Source of the DNA: Hoeflea marina
GTDB taxonomy: Bacteria > Pseudomonadota > Alphaproteobacteria > Rhizobiales > Rhizobiaceae
Direction: 5' to 3'
Assembly: GCF_003182275.1 (NCBI RefSeq)
Contig: NZ_QGTR01000004.1
Coordinates: forward strand, 115,811 to 179,810
Length of the DNA: 64,000 nt
This document shows positions 54,855 through 63,113 of the stretch, piece by piece. A program made the translations under genes and the position numbers. The notes beneath the pieces are model-generated. The model was given only the letters and a program-made list of their open reading frames with translations, made no database searches and had not been told where the DNA came from. Numbering within the stretch: position 1 is the first letter of the stretch; every line of letters starts with the position of its first letter.

Positions 54855-55099
54855 TAAACCAGGTCGTCCTTGAGTATCCGAGCCGGCTTTCTTTCCGGGA
54901 TATCGCCTTCTTCGAGAGGCGAATGGGTCAACAGCCAGCCGAAACTTGGGACTTCGGAAAGCCTTTGATAATCGTCGTACGAGATCAGCACAGCTTCCTT
55001 TCGGCCATGCCGCGTGATGATTGACCCGTTCCCGTTGAGGGCGTCATCGACCACCGAGGAAAGCTTTGCCTTCGCGTCCTTGAGCTGAATTTCCTTCAT
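54854..55099 (-). CDS. Phd/YefM-type antitoxin
   Basis: 81 aa. The N-terminal DNA-binding part (KEIQLKDAKAKLSSVVDDALNG) and the ITRHGRKEAVLISYDDYQRL segment are typical of Phd/YefM; the C-terminal part would wrap the toxin. The preceding GTG gives one extra residue. It overlaps the toxin by one base and lies just downstream of a palindromic operator. Confidence 0.93.
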   Translation of the reverse strand: MKEIQLKDAKAKLSSVVDDALNGNGSIITRHGRKEAVLISYDDYQRLSEVPSFGWLLTHSPLEEGDIPERKPARILKDDLV

Positions 55100-55110
55100 C
55101 ACTTCACCCC

Positions 55111-55127
55111 ATGACTACAGTAGTCAT
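55111..55127. promoter_or_regulatory. Toxin-antitoxin operator palindrome
   Basis: ATGACTA-CAG-TAGTCAT, perfect seven-base arms with a three-base centre, ending 12 bases before the antitoxin start. A TATTAT stretch adjoins it upstream on the minus strand and could be the -10 box. Position and symmetry fit autoregulation by the Phd-type antitoxin. Confidence 0.75.
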
Positions 55128-55152
55128 AATATGGTTCCGTGTCTTCTTTCTG

Positions 55153-56787
55153 TCAATTCCCGGCGCTCTCCATCTTGCGCGATGCGAGCGCCTTCTCGAG
55201 CCAGCCGATTTCCATCTCGGGCACGGATTTGAGCAAGAGGTCGGTGTAGTCGTCGAACGGCGGTGCCAGCACCTTCGACTTCGGCCCGAAGCGCACCAGT
55301 TTGCCCCGGTGCATCACCGCCACGCTGTCGGCGATGGCCCGCACGATGGCGATGTCGTGGGTGATGAACAGATAGGAGACCTGCGTCTCCGCCTGCAGCC
55401 GCAGCAGCAGGTTGAGAATGCCTTCGGCCACCAGCGGGTCGAGCGCCGAGGTGGGCTCGTCGCAGAGGATCAGCTCGGGCTCGGCCGCCAGCGCCCTGGC
55501 GATGGCGACGCGCTGCTTCTGCCCGCCCGACAGCTCCGCCGGATAGCGGTCGATGAAACCGGATCCCATCTCGATCTCTTCGAGCAGCTCGGCCACGCGC
55601 GCCCGCTTCTTCGCCCCGTGCAGGCCGAAATAGAAACTCAGCGGCCGGCCGATGATCTGGCCCACCGTCTGGCGCGGGTTCATCGCCGTGTCGGCCATCT
55701 GGTAGATCAGCTGGATGCGGCGCAGATCGTCGCGCGACCGCTGCTTGAGCGCCGGGGTGAGCTGCTTGCCGTCGAAGGTGATGCTGCCCTCCGAAGGCGG
55801 CAGCAGTCCGGTGATGACGCGCGCCAGCGTCGACTTGCCGGACCCCGATTCCCCCACGATGGCGAGCGTCTGGCCCTTGGGCAGGTGCAGCGACACGTCG
55901 AAGAGCACCTTGAAGCCGTTGGAATAGCCGGCGCTGACATTGTCGACCTTGAGCAGGGTATCGGTCTGGTCGGCGGCCTCCTCGCGCTTCTTCTGCCGGA
56001 CATTGACGAGCGCCCGGGTGTACTCCTCGCGCGGCGCCTCGATGATCTGCTGCGCGGTGCCGTATTCGACCATGTGGCCGTGGCGCAGCACCATGATGTG
56101 GTCGGAGATCTGCGCCACCACGGCGAGATCGTGGGTGATGTAGAGCGCAGCCGTGTCGGTTTCCTCGATGGCGTGCTTGATCGCCGCCAGCACGTCGATC
56201 TGTGTCGTCACGTCGAGCGCGGTGGTGGGTTCGTCGAAGACGATCAGCTGCGGGTTCGAGCACAACGCCATCGCGGTCATCGCCCGCTGCAGCTGGCCGC
56301 CGGAGACCTGGTGCGGAAACCGGTCGCCGAACGTGTCCGGATTGGGCAGCCCCAGCACCTCGAACAGATAGAGCGCCCGCTTGCGCGCCTCCGCCTCGCT
56401 CATCAGGCCGTGCGCCAGGGTCGCCTCGATGACCTGGTCGCCCAGCTTGTGCGCCGGATTGAAGGCGGCCGCGGCCGACTGCGCCACATAGCACACACGC
56501 GCCCCGCGGATGGTGCGGATGCCGCGCTTGCCGAGCGGCAGGATGTCCTTGCCTTCGAGCAGCACCTCGCCGCCGGTGATGCGCACGCCGCCGCGGCCAT
56601 AGGCCAGCGCCGAGAGCCCGATGGTGGACTTGCCGGCGCCGGATTCGCCGATCAGGCCGAGGACCTTGCCCTTTTCCAGGTCGAAGGAAATGCCCTCGAC
56701 GATGGTGATGTCCTTGGGCGGCTCGCCCGGCGGATAGCTGGTGGCTTCGATCTTGAGATTGCGAACCGAAAGAAGATGATCATGCAT
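55153..56787 (-). CDS. Dipeptide ABC transporter ATPase, DppD-DppF fusion
   Basis: 544 aa with two complete nucleotide-binding domains. Domain 1 (about 1-260) has GESGAGKST, VSGGQLQRAM and LIVFDEPTTAL; domain 2 (about 275-530) has GESGSGKST, LSGGQKQR and LILCDEPTSAL. The cysteine-rich oligopeptide C-terminal region is lacking. It overlaps the permease by eight bases and is the last gene of the leftward operon. Confidence 0.95.
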   Translation of the reverse strand: MHDHLLSVRNLKIEATSYPPGEPPKDITIVEGISFDLEKGKVLGLIGESGAGKSTIGLSALAYGRGGVRITGGEVLLEGKDILPLGKRGIRTIRGARVCYVAQSAAAAFNPAHKLGDQVIEATLAHGLMSEAEARKRALYLFEVLGLPNPDTFGDRFPHQVSGGQLQRAMTAMALCSNPQLIVFDEPTTALDVTTQIDVLAAIKHAIEETDTAALYITHDLAVVAQISDHIMVLRHGHMVEYGTAQQIIEAPREEYTRALVNVRQKKREEAADQTDTLLKVDNVSAGYSNGFKVLFDVSLHLPKGQTLAIVGESGSGKSTLARVITGLLPPSEGSITFDGKQLTPALKQRSRDDLRRIQLIYQMADTAMNPRQTVGQIIGRPLSFYFGLHGAKKRARVAELLEEIEMGSGFIDRYPAELSGGQKQRVAIARALAAEPELILCDEPTSALDPLVAEGILNLLLRLQAETQVSYLFITHDIAIVRAIADSVAVMHRGKLVRFGPKSKVLAPPFDDYTDLLLKSVPEMEIGWLEKALASRKMESAGN

Positions 56788-57607
56788 CGCCGCGGCCTCC
56801 TTTCAGGCTGGACGTCCGTTTCAACAGCCAGTCGACCACGAGATTGACGCAGATGGCGAGCGCGGCGATGGCCCCGCCCGGCACCAGCGCCGCAGAAATG
56901 CCGAAGATGATGCCGTCCTTATTGTCCTTGACCATGCCGCCCCAGTCGGCGGCCGGCGGCTGGATGCCGAGACCGAGGAACGACAGCGTCGACAGGAACA
57001 GGATCGAGAAGGCGAAGCGCAGCCCGAATTCGGCCAGCAGCGGGGTGAGCGTGTTGGGCAGGATCTCGCGGAAGATGATCCAGATCCGTCCCTCGCCGCG
57101 CAGCTTGGCCGCCTCGACGAATTCCATCACAGCCACGTCGAGAGCGACGGCGCGTCCGAGCCGGTAGACCCGGGTGGAATCGAGGACGGCCATCACCAGG
57201 ATCAGCACGATCAGGCTCTGCGGCAGCGCCGCCAGCACCACGAGCGCGAAGATCAGCGTCGGGATCGACATCATCAGGTCGTTGAAGCGCGAGAAGATCT
57301 GGTCGATCCAGCCGCGCGACACCGCCGCGGTGAAGCTCAGGATGATGCCCAGAGAGAATGAGATGATGGTGGCGGCCATCGCCACCGACAGCGTCGTGCG
57401 CGCGCCGAAGATCATGCGCGAGAGAATGTCGCGACCGAGATTGTCGGTGCCCAGGAGATAGGCGCCGCCCATCGGTTCCCAGACCCCGCCGACGATCTCG
57501 CGCTCGCCGAAAGGGGCGATCCACGGCGCGAAGATGGCGCAGAAGAAGGCCAGGAGGATCCCGAGGATGCCGATCCAGGCGGTGATGGATACGTCTCTCA
57601 ATCTCAT
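56780..57607 (-). CDS. Dipeptide ABC transporter permease, DppC type
   Basis: 275 aa. YLLGTDNLGRDILSRMIFGART near residue 50 and the EFVEAAKLRGEGRIWIIFREILPN coupling region are typical; six membrane helices. The start overlaps the DppB stop as ATGA. Confidence 0.94.
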   Translation of the reverse strand: MRLRDVSITAWIGILGILLAFFCAIFAPWIAPFGEREIVGGVWEPMGGAYLLGTDNLGRDILSRMIFGARTTLSVAMAATIISFSLGIILSFTAAVSRGWIDQIFSRFNDLMMSIPTLIFALVVLAALPQSLIVLILVMAVLDSTRVYRLGRAVALDVAVMEFVEAAKLRGEGRIWIIFREILPNTLTPLLAEFGLRFAFSILFLSTLSFLGLGIQPPAADWGGMVKDNKDGIIFGISAALVPGGAIAALAICVNLVVDWLLKRTSSLKGGRGDA

Positions 57608-58626
57608 CGCGGATGCCTCAGCCGGGGGTTGGCCACAATCGCGATAATGTCGGCGACCATGTTCAGGATGATGTAGAAGGCAGCGAAGATCAGGCCGCAG
57701 GCCTGAACCACCGGCATGTCGCGCACCGTCACCGCATCGACCATGTACTGGCCCATGCCGGGATAGACGAAGACCACCTCGACCACGACGACCCCCACGA
57801 CCAGATAGGCGAGATTGAGGGCCACGACGTTGACGATCGGGGCGATCGCGTTGGGGGCCGCGTGCTTGATGATGGCGCGCATGGCCGATAGCCCCTTGAG
57901 CTCCGCCGATTCCATGTAGGCCGACGACATCACGGACAGGATCGCCGCCCGGGTCATGCGCATCATGTGCGCCAGCACCACGAAGACCAGGGTCGCCGCC
58001 GGCAGCGCGATGGTCTGGAGCCGGTCAATGAACCCCATGCTGTCATAGACGGTGGCGGGAAAGGTCGCGATCCGCATGTTGACGGCGAAGAACAGGATCA
58101 GCAGGTATCCGATGAAGAATTCCGGCAGCGAGATGGCCGCCAGCGAGACGATGTTGATGATCTTGTCGGGGACGCGGTCGCGGTAGAACACCGCCAGCAT
58201 GCCCAGTCCGACCGCCAGGGGCACGGAAACGACGGCGGCGAAGAACGCCAGGAACAGCGAATTGCCGAGCCTTCGCCCGATCTGCTCGCTGACCGAATTG
58301 CCGCTGGCCCAGGAATTGCCGAAATCGCCCTGCACGGCGCCGCCGAGCCACTCGAAATAGCGGGTGACGATCGGCCGGTCGAGCCCGAGGTCGGCGCGGA
58401 TATTGGCCACGGCCTGCGGTGTGGCCGACTGGCCGAGATAGGTGGTGGCGAAGTCGCCGGGCAGCGCCTCGACGCCGCCGAAGATCAGCACCGAGACGGC
58501 GAACAGCAGCAATGCGCTCAGTCCCAGTCGCTGAAGAATGAGTGTGGCCAGCGGAAAGCGCTCGCCCAGCGAACGCCGTTGCGACGTTTCCGGCGGCAGC
58601 GCGCTCGTTTCAGTGGTGTCAGTCAT
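57604..58626 (-). CDS. Dipeptide ABC transporter permease, DppB type
   Basis: 340 aa with a 25-residue polar N-terminal extension before the first helix. The ALPGDFATTYLGQSATPQAVANIRADLGLDRPIV loop and six helices mark DppB. It is 102 bases after the binding-protein gene, and that gap holds two strong hairpins. Confidence 0.94.
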   Translation of the reverse strand: MTDTTETSALPPETSQRRSLGERFPLATLILQRLGLSALLLFAVSVLIFGGVEALPGDFATTYLGQSATPQAVANIRADLGLDRPIVTRYFEWLGGAVQGDFGNSWASGNSVSEQIGRRLGNSLFLAFFAAVVSVPLAVGLGMLAVFYRDRVPDKIINIVSLAAISLPEFFIGYLLILFFAVNMRIATFPATVYDSMGFIDRLQTIALPAATLVFVVLAHMMRMTRAAILSVMSSAYMESAELKGLSAMRAIIKHAAPNAIAPIVNVVALNLAYLVVGVVVVEVVFVYPGMGQYMVDAVTVRDMPVVQACGLIFAAFYIILNMVADIIAIVANPRLRHPR

Positions 58627-58659
58627 GGATGTCGTGCCCCCGGGTGAACCCTGCAGACC

Positions 58660-58687
58660 GGGGCCGGAGACAGATGTCCCCGGCCCC
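58660..58687 (-). terminator. Intercistronic hairpin 1 after the Tat-exported binding protein
   Basis: GGGGCCGG (58660-58667) pairs with CCGGCCCC (58680-58687), with an inner GACA/TGTC pairing. No T run follows on the minus strand. Likely a processing or stabilising element that limits expression of the permeases. Confidence 0.5.
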
Positions 58688-58700
58688 GAATCCGTAATGA

Positions 58701-58720
58701 CCGGGCGGCACGCCGCCCGG
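58701..58720 (-). terminator. Intercistronic hairpin 2 after the Tat-exported binding protein
   Basis: CCGGGCGGC (58701-58709) and GCCGCCCGG (58712-58720) form a nine-base perfect stem a few bases past the binding-protein stop. Again no T run. Together with the neighbouring hairpin it parallels the element at 27825-27849 in the other peptide operon. Confidence 0.55.
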
Positions 58721-58728
58721 CAGGTCGG

Positions 58729-60306
58729 TCAGGATTCGAGCCAGACGCGGGTTGCGACATAGCCGTTGGACATGTCGTTGCCGATGTCGTGCACGTAGCC
58801 CTTCACCGCGGTGGTGGAGGCGTTCACGAAGTCGTTGAACATCGGCAGGATCAGGCCGCCTTCGTCGCGGACCATCATGGCCATCGTGCGGTACATCTCC
58901 TTGCGCTTGGTCTCGTCGAGTTCCGAGCGGGCTTCGAGCAGGATCTTGTCGAAGTCGGGACGCAGGAAGCGGGTGTCGTTCCAGTCGGCGGTCGACAGAT
59001 ACGCGGTCGAGTACATCTGGTCCTGGGTCGGACGTCCGCCCCAGTAGGATGTCGAGAACGGCTGCACGTTCCAGACATTGGACCAGTAGCCGTCGCCCGG
59101 CTCGCGCTTGACCTCGATGTTGATCCCGGCCTTCTTGGCGCTTTCCTGATAGAGCACGGCGGCGTCGACTGCGCCCGGGAATGCAACGTCGGAGGTGCGC
59201 AGCAGCACCGAACCGTCATGGCCCGACTTCTTGAAGTGGAAGGCGGCCTTGTCCGGATCGTAGGCGCGCTGTTCGATGCCCTCGGGGAAGAGCGCATAGG
59301 TCTCGTTGATCGGGAAATCGTTGCCGACCTTGCCGTAGCCGCCGAGGATCTTCTCGACCATGGTTTCGCGGTCCATCGCGTATTTCAGCGCCAGCCGCAG
59401 ATCATTGTTGTCGAACGGAGCGGTGTTGGCATGCATGATGAAGACGTAGTGGCCGCGGCCCGAGGTGCTCAGGATCTCCACCGTCGGCGCGCGCTTGAGC
59501 AGGTCCACCGTCTTCGGATCGACGCGGTTGATGTAGTGCACCTGTCCCGACGACAGTGCCGCGATACGTGCAGTGGCATCGTTCATGCTGATGATTTCGA
59601 TCGAATCGACATAGCCGCGATCGGAACGCCAGTCGTTGGGGTTCTTCTCGAAGGTGGCGCGGACGCCCGGCTCGAAGCTCACGAGCTTGTAGGGGCCGGT
59701 GCCGATGGCCGCGTCCGGCTTGTCAATGCCGCCGCCCGGCTGGATGATGAGGTGATAATCGGTCAGAAGCAGCGGCAGGTCGGCATTGCCCTCGGTCAAC
59801 GTCAGCACCAGGTCGCCGCCGTCTTCCTTGATTTCCTTGATCGACTTCATCACGCCGAGCGCGCCCGATTCCGACTTCTCGTCGGTGTGGCGCTGCAGGG
59901 TCTTGATCACGTCGTCGATGGTCAGTTCCTTGCCGTCATGGAACTGCACGCCCTTGCGGATCTTGAAGGTCCAGACAGAGGCATCGGCCGACGGCGACCA
60001 GGATTCGGCCAGCGCGGGAACCGGCAGGCCGGTCAGCGGATCGGATTCCACCAGCATGTCGCCCCAGTTGCGGCCGGTGACGAAGGTGATCTGGGACAGC
60101 GATTTGGCCGGATCGAGCGAATCCGTCGCTGCTCCGCCCTGCAGGCCGAGCTTGAGATGGCCGCCCTTCTTGGGTTCGGCCGCCACCGCGGTATTGGCGA
60201 AAAGCGTGCTCGCGGCCGAGATCGTCAGGCCGGCGGCGATGGCGCGGCCCATGAATTCGCGGCGGCTGAGGCCTGCCGATGTGAGATACTTCGTGAATTC
60301 AGTCAT
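58729..60306 (-). CDS. Dipeptide-type substrate-binding protein (SBP_bac_5), Tat-exported
   Basis: 525 aa. A twin-arginine signal SRREFMGRAIAAGLT is at about residues 14-28 with cleavage near AVA|AEP at about 43. Family 5 motifs follow: GVQFHDGKELTIDDVIKTL and AIGTGPYKLVSFEPG. AAGGAA lies six bases upstream of the start. It feeds the DppB/C and fused ATPase encoded downstream. Confidence 0.94.
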   Translation of the reverse strand: MTEFTKYLTSAGLSRREFMGRAIAAGLTISAASTLFANTAVAAEPKKGGHLKLGLQGGAATDSLDPAKSLSQITFVTGRNWGDMLVESDPLTGLPVPALAESWSPSADASVWTFKIRKGVQFHDGKELTIDDVIKTLQRHTDEKSESGALGVMKSIKEIKEDGGDLVLTLTEGNADLPLLLTDYHLIIQPGGGIDKPDAAIGTGPYKLVSFEPGVRATFEKNPNDWRSDRGYVDSIEIISMNDATARIAALSSGQVHYINRVDPKTVDLLKRAPTVEILSTSGRGHYVFIMHANTAPFDNNDLRLALKYAMDRETMVEKILGGYGKVGNDFPINETYALFPEGIEQRAYDPDKAAFHFKKSGHDGSVLLRTSDVAFPGAVDAAVLYQESAKKAGINIEVKREPGDGYWSNVWNVQPFSTSYWGGRPTQDQMYSTAYLSTADWNDTRFLRPDFDKILLEARSELDETKRKEMYRTMAMMVRDEGGLILPMFNDFVNASTTAVKGYVHDIGNDMSNGYVATRVWLES

Positions 60307-60333
60307 TCCCTGTTCCTTCTCTGGTGTTCGCCG

Positions 60334-60359
60334 GTCCGAAACGGATGTCCGTTTGGGAC
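60334..60359. promoter_or_regulatory. 26-bp interrupted palindrome in leader of the dipeptide operon
   Basis: AAACGGA-TG-TCCGTTT with outer GTCC/GGAC pairing across a single G-G mismatch. It is 28-53 bases upstream of the binding-protein start and downstream of the predicted promoter, so it could be an operator or a leader hairpin. Confidence 0.55.
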
Positions 60360-60379
60360 CCGGTCATTATTTGAAGCGC

Positions 60380-60407
60380 ACTATAAGCATTTGCGTTTGT
60401 GTTTGAA
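60380..60407 (-). promoter_or_regulatory. Predicted promoter of the leftward dipeptide operon
   Basis: On the minus strand TTCAAA (60407-60402) is followed after 16 bases by TATAGT (60385-60380), four and five of six matches to the -35 and -10 consensus. The region is AT-rich. Confidence 0.5.
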
Positions 60408-60529
60408 CCTGCGATCTCAGATCCTTATCTTGCACTCCTGTCATCCGGCCCGCAACCGGCGGCCTTCCCGGCCGGTCGCGTGATCGTGAAAGCCCGGGCC
60501 GGCAGGACGTTGCCGCCGGTCAATCCATG

Positions 60530-60555
60530 AAAAAGCCGGCACTCGAGGGTGCCGG
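60530..60555 (-). terminator. Rho-independent terminator candidate on the minus strand
   Basis: Read leftward, CCGGCAC and GTGCCGG (60555-60549 and 60542-60536) form a seven-base stem with a six-base loop, followed by C and five T residues. No leftward gene ends here, so it may close an unannotated transcript coming from the right. Confidence 0.5.
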
Positions 60556-61118
60556 AAAAAATGTTGTGAATGAATGGCAATCGGCGCGCTTCCAACGCCC
60601 GTCCCGCGCGGGAGTCCGGCACCATCCTCCATGTGATGAATGGTGCCGCGGAAATCATGGCTGCGCCGGTCCGGCCACTGGCGGACGCATATGACGGGTC
60701 GCCTGCCTGCTGCAGACGGGCCTGACGACCGCCGGCCGCTGGCAGGTCGGTCCAACCGGGCCCGACGCCGGCATTTGCCTGGTTTCCATGCAACGGTTCA
60801 ACGCAGATAACCCTCCCCGTCTGGTCTGGATGCGCCAAATTGATCCCGGACCGCCCCCGCGACCGGAACCCAAATAATGGCGTCTTCCCGCCGCATTGCA
60901 GTGTCCACAGCGACATTATTTGCCGCTTCCGCGATGGGTGAACAGATTTGCCCATACCGCGGGCAGATGCCCATGCCGGCTCCGCACGCTGGCCGTGCAG
61001 CGCTGGCCGCCCGGTCCCCTGGCCTGCGTTGCAGGCTGTTGTTTGTGACAGTTGAACACCTTACCTATGCCCGGGCACGGGGTTTCGCCCCAGTCGAGGA
61101 CGTCACCTGGAGACGCCA

Positions 61119-61370
61119 ATGCCGCAAAAGAAGATCCGCAAGGTCTATGATGCGCTCATCGAGGGAGCCTACAGCGGCCTCGCCGACAGACAGCTGCACG
61201 ATTATGTCGTGGAGACCTGTCCCGAGGCCACCAGCCGTCGGATCGTCCGGGCATCGCTGCTGGCGCTGAGCGATCCGCATGTGCAGGACCGCAATGTCCT
61301 CAATGTCATCTATGCCCTGGCGATCAAGCACCGGCTCGACGGCGGCCCTGACTCCGACGAGGACAACTGA
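61119..61370 (+). CDS. Small conserved-looking hypothetical protein
   Basis: 83 aa with GGAG six bases upstream of the ATG. It is predicted mostly helical and soluble (KVYDALIEGAYSGLADRQLHDYVVETCPEATSRRIVRASLLALSD), ending in an acidic tail. No motif of known function is seen. It is convergent with phnN and stops four bases before that gene's end. The clear ribosome binding site and codon use support a real gene; function unknown. Confidence 0.8.
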   Translation: MPQKKIRKVYDALIEGAYSGLADRQLHDYVVETCPEATSRRIVRASLLALSDPHVQDRNVLNVIYALAIKHRLDGGPDSDEDN

Positions 61371-61374
61371 CCCC

Positions 61375-61974
61375 TCAGCGCTTCACCGCGCGGCACCCGG
61401 CCAGGAAATCCGCCAGCGTCCGCCCGGCGGCGTCCAGGGAGCCGGAATTGTCGATCCTGAGGTCCGGCTCGACTTCGGCGCAAAGCGCTGCGGCGCGATC
61501 GAGGCGGGCCTCGATCTCGGCTGCGCTTTCGCGCCTTCGCGCCAGCAGCCTCGCCTTCAGCGTTTCCCGGTCGGCGGTGATCTCCACCGCCCGCGCCTGG
61601 CCGAACACCTGTCGCATGGCGGCAAAGGCGCCGCGTGATCCGTTGACCACCGCAAGCCCTCCGCCCGCCAGGTGATCCGCCATGTTGCGCGGCAGGCCGT
61701 AGCGCATGCCGTTGGCAGCCCAGGAAAAGCAGAAGCGTCCCTCGTCAAGCGCCCGGTCGAATTCCGCGTTGCTGAAGCTGTCGTGGACTTCGCCGCCCGC
61801 CTGCGACGGGCGCGTGACCACCCGGCGGACGAACAGCACGGACGGATCACCGACCATGCGGGCGGACACCCAGTCGAGCAAGGTGTCCTTGCCGGCGCCG
61901 CTCGGCCCGAGAATGACGATCAGGGCGCCGGATTGCGGCTCCGGCGCCGTGGAGGCAGGGGCGAGATCCGGCAT
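61375..61974 (-). CDS. phnN: Ribose 1,5-bisphosphate phosphokinase PhnN
   Basis: 199 aa. A guanylate-kinase-like fold with Walker A GPSGAGKDT at about residues 23-31 and the RRVVTRP phosphate-acceptor segment. It makes PRPP from ribose 1,5-bisphosphate in the C-P lyase pathway. Its ATG overlaps the phnM stop as TGATG. Confidence 0.93.
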   Translation of the reverse strand: MPDLAPASTAPEPQSGALIVILGPSGAGKDTLLDWVSARMVGDPSVLFVRRVVTRPSQAGGEVHDSFSNAEFDRALDEGRFCFSWAANGMRYGLPRNMADHLAGGGLAVVNGSRGAFAAMRQVFGQARAVEITADRETLKARLLARRRESAAEIEARLDRAAALCAEVEPDLRIDNSGSLDAAGRTLADFLAGCRAVKR

Positions 61975-63113
61975 CAGGCCACCCGCCGGCCCTGCCGGTA
62001 GACGCTGCGCACCACCGGCACCGGCGCCTCGGCGCAGATGCGCACGATGTCGGCACGTTTTCCCGTTGCGAGGATGCCGCGGTCATCGAGACCCGCCGCG
62101 CGGGCCGGATTGCGCGCCACCATGTTGACCGCGTCGGGCAAGCTGATGCCCTCGACCGCATCGCCGAGGAAGAATGCCGCCTGCACCAGGCTGAAGGGAA
62201 TGTAGTCGGAGGAAAGAATGTCGAGGCAGCCGGCGGCGGCAAGTTCGCGCGCCGAGACATTTCCCGAATGCGACGAGCCCCGGATGACGTTGGGAGCTCC
62301 CATCAGCACCGCCATGCCGGCGCTGTGCGAGGCCTCTGCGGCCTCCAGCGTGGTCGGAAACTCTGCCACGCCGGTGCCCAGTTCCTCGGCCTCGCGCACA
62401 TGCTCGAGCGTCGCGTCGTCATGGCTGGCAAGCACGATGCCGTGCTCGCGGCAGAGCCTGGCGACCATGCGGCGGTTGGTGTCGGAATTGGCCTCCGATT
62501 CAGCCATCCGGGTGGTGCAGAACCTCGCGAACACCTCGTCGCTCATCTTCAGCTTGCCCTGGTAGTAGACGCTGTAGGCCTCCAGGCTGGCGAATTGGCG
62601 CTGGCCAGGCGCGTGGTCCATCAACGACACCAGCCGCACCAGCCCGAGGTCTTCGAAGCGGGAGAAATCGCTGGCGCAATTGGGCGACGACACCTCGCAG
62701 CGCAGATGGATGAGATGGTCGGCGCGCAGGCGGCCGGTGGCGTTGAGCCGGGCGATCGAGGCCGCCAGCACCGTCATGTCGTCGAAATTGATGTCGCCGT
62801 CGGTGTCGGTGCCGATCCTGAGCGCGTCGAACACCGTGGTGATTCCGGACGAGGCCACCTGCCCGTCATGGGCCTGCACCGAAGCGTCCGCGTTCCAGCG
62901 CACCTTGGGCCGCGGGGCGTAATGGCTTTCCAGGTGGTCGGTGTGCAGTTCCACCAGTCCGGGGATCAGGTGATCGCCCTGCATGTCCTCGCCGGCGGCG
63001 CTTGCGCCGGCAGAAATATCGGTGATGACGCCGTCGCGGATCTGGATGCTGCCCGTCAGCACGGAATCCTCCAGCACGATGCGGGCATTGCTGAGAATGG
63101 TTTCGGTTGTCAT
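61974..63113 (-). CDS. phnM: Alpha-D-ribose 1-methylphosphonate 5-triphosphate diphosphatase PhnM
   Basis: 379 aa, amidohydrolase fold. The metal-binding PGLVELHTDHLESHYAPRP segment near residue 50, the LCREHGIVLASHDDATLEHV region and the closing SSDYIPFSL pattern match PhnM. It removes pyrophosphate from the C-P lyase intermediate. It starts immediately after the DUF1045 stop. Confidence 0.94.
   Translation of the reverse strand: MTTETILSNARIVLEDSVLTGSIQIRDGVITDISAGASAAGEDMQGDHLIPGLVELHTDHLESHYAPRPKVRWNADASVQAHDGQVASSGITTVFDALRIGTDTDGDINFDDMTVLAASIARLNATGRLRADHLIHLRCEVSSPNCASDFSRFEDLGLVRLVSLMDHAPGQRQFASLEAYSVYYQGKLKMSDEVFARFCTTRMAESEANSDTNRRMVARLCREHGIVLASHDDATLEHVREAEELGTGVAEFPTTLEAAEASHSAGMAVLMGAPNVIRGSSHSGNVSARELAAAGCLDILSSDYIPFSLVQAAFFLGDAVEGISLPDAVNMVARNPARAAGLDDRGILATGKRADIVRICAEAPVPVVRSVYRQGRRVA

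Larger units (their letters stand above)
60307..61118. other. Large intergenic region with promoter, palindrome and hairpin
   Basis: 812 bases with no convincing gene. It holds a promoter and palindrome for the leftward dipeptide operon, a hairpin with a T run on the minus strand at 60530-60555, and the rightward promoter of the 83-aa gene. Open frames here lack ribosome binding sites and recognisable content. Confidence 0.65.

Noticed and set aside
60425-60955. A 176-codon leftward open frame in the large intergenic gap
   Set aside because: No ribosome binding site, no recognisable domain, and it reads through the hairpin at 60536-60555.
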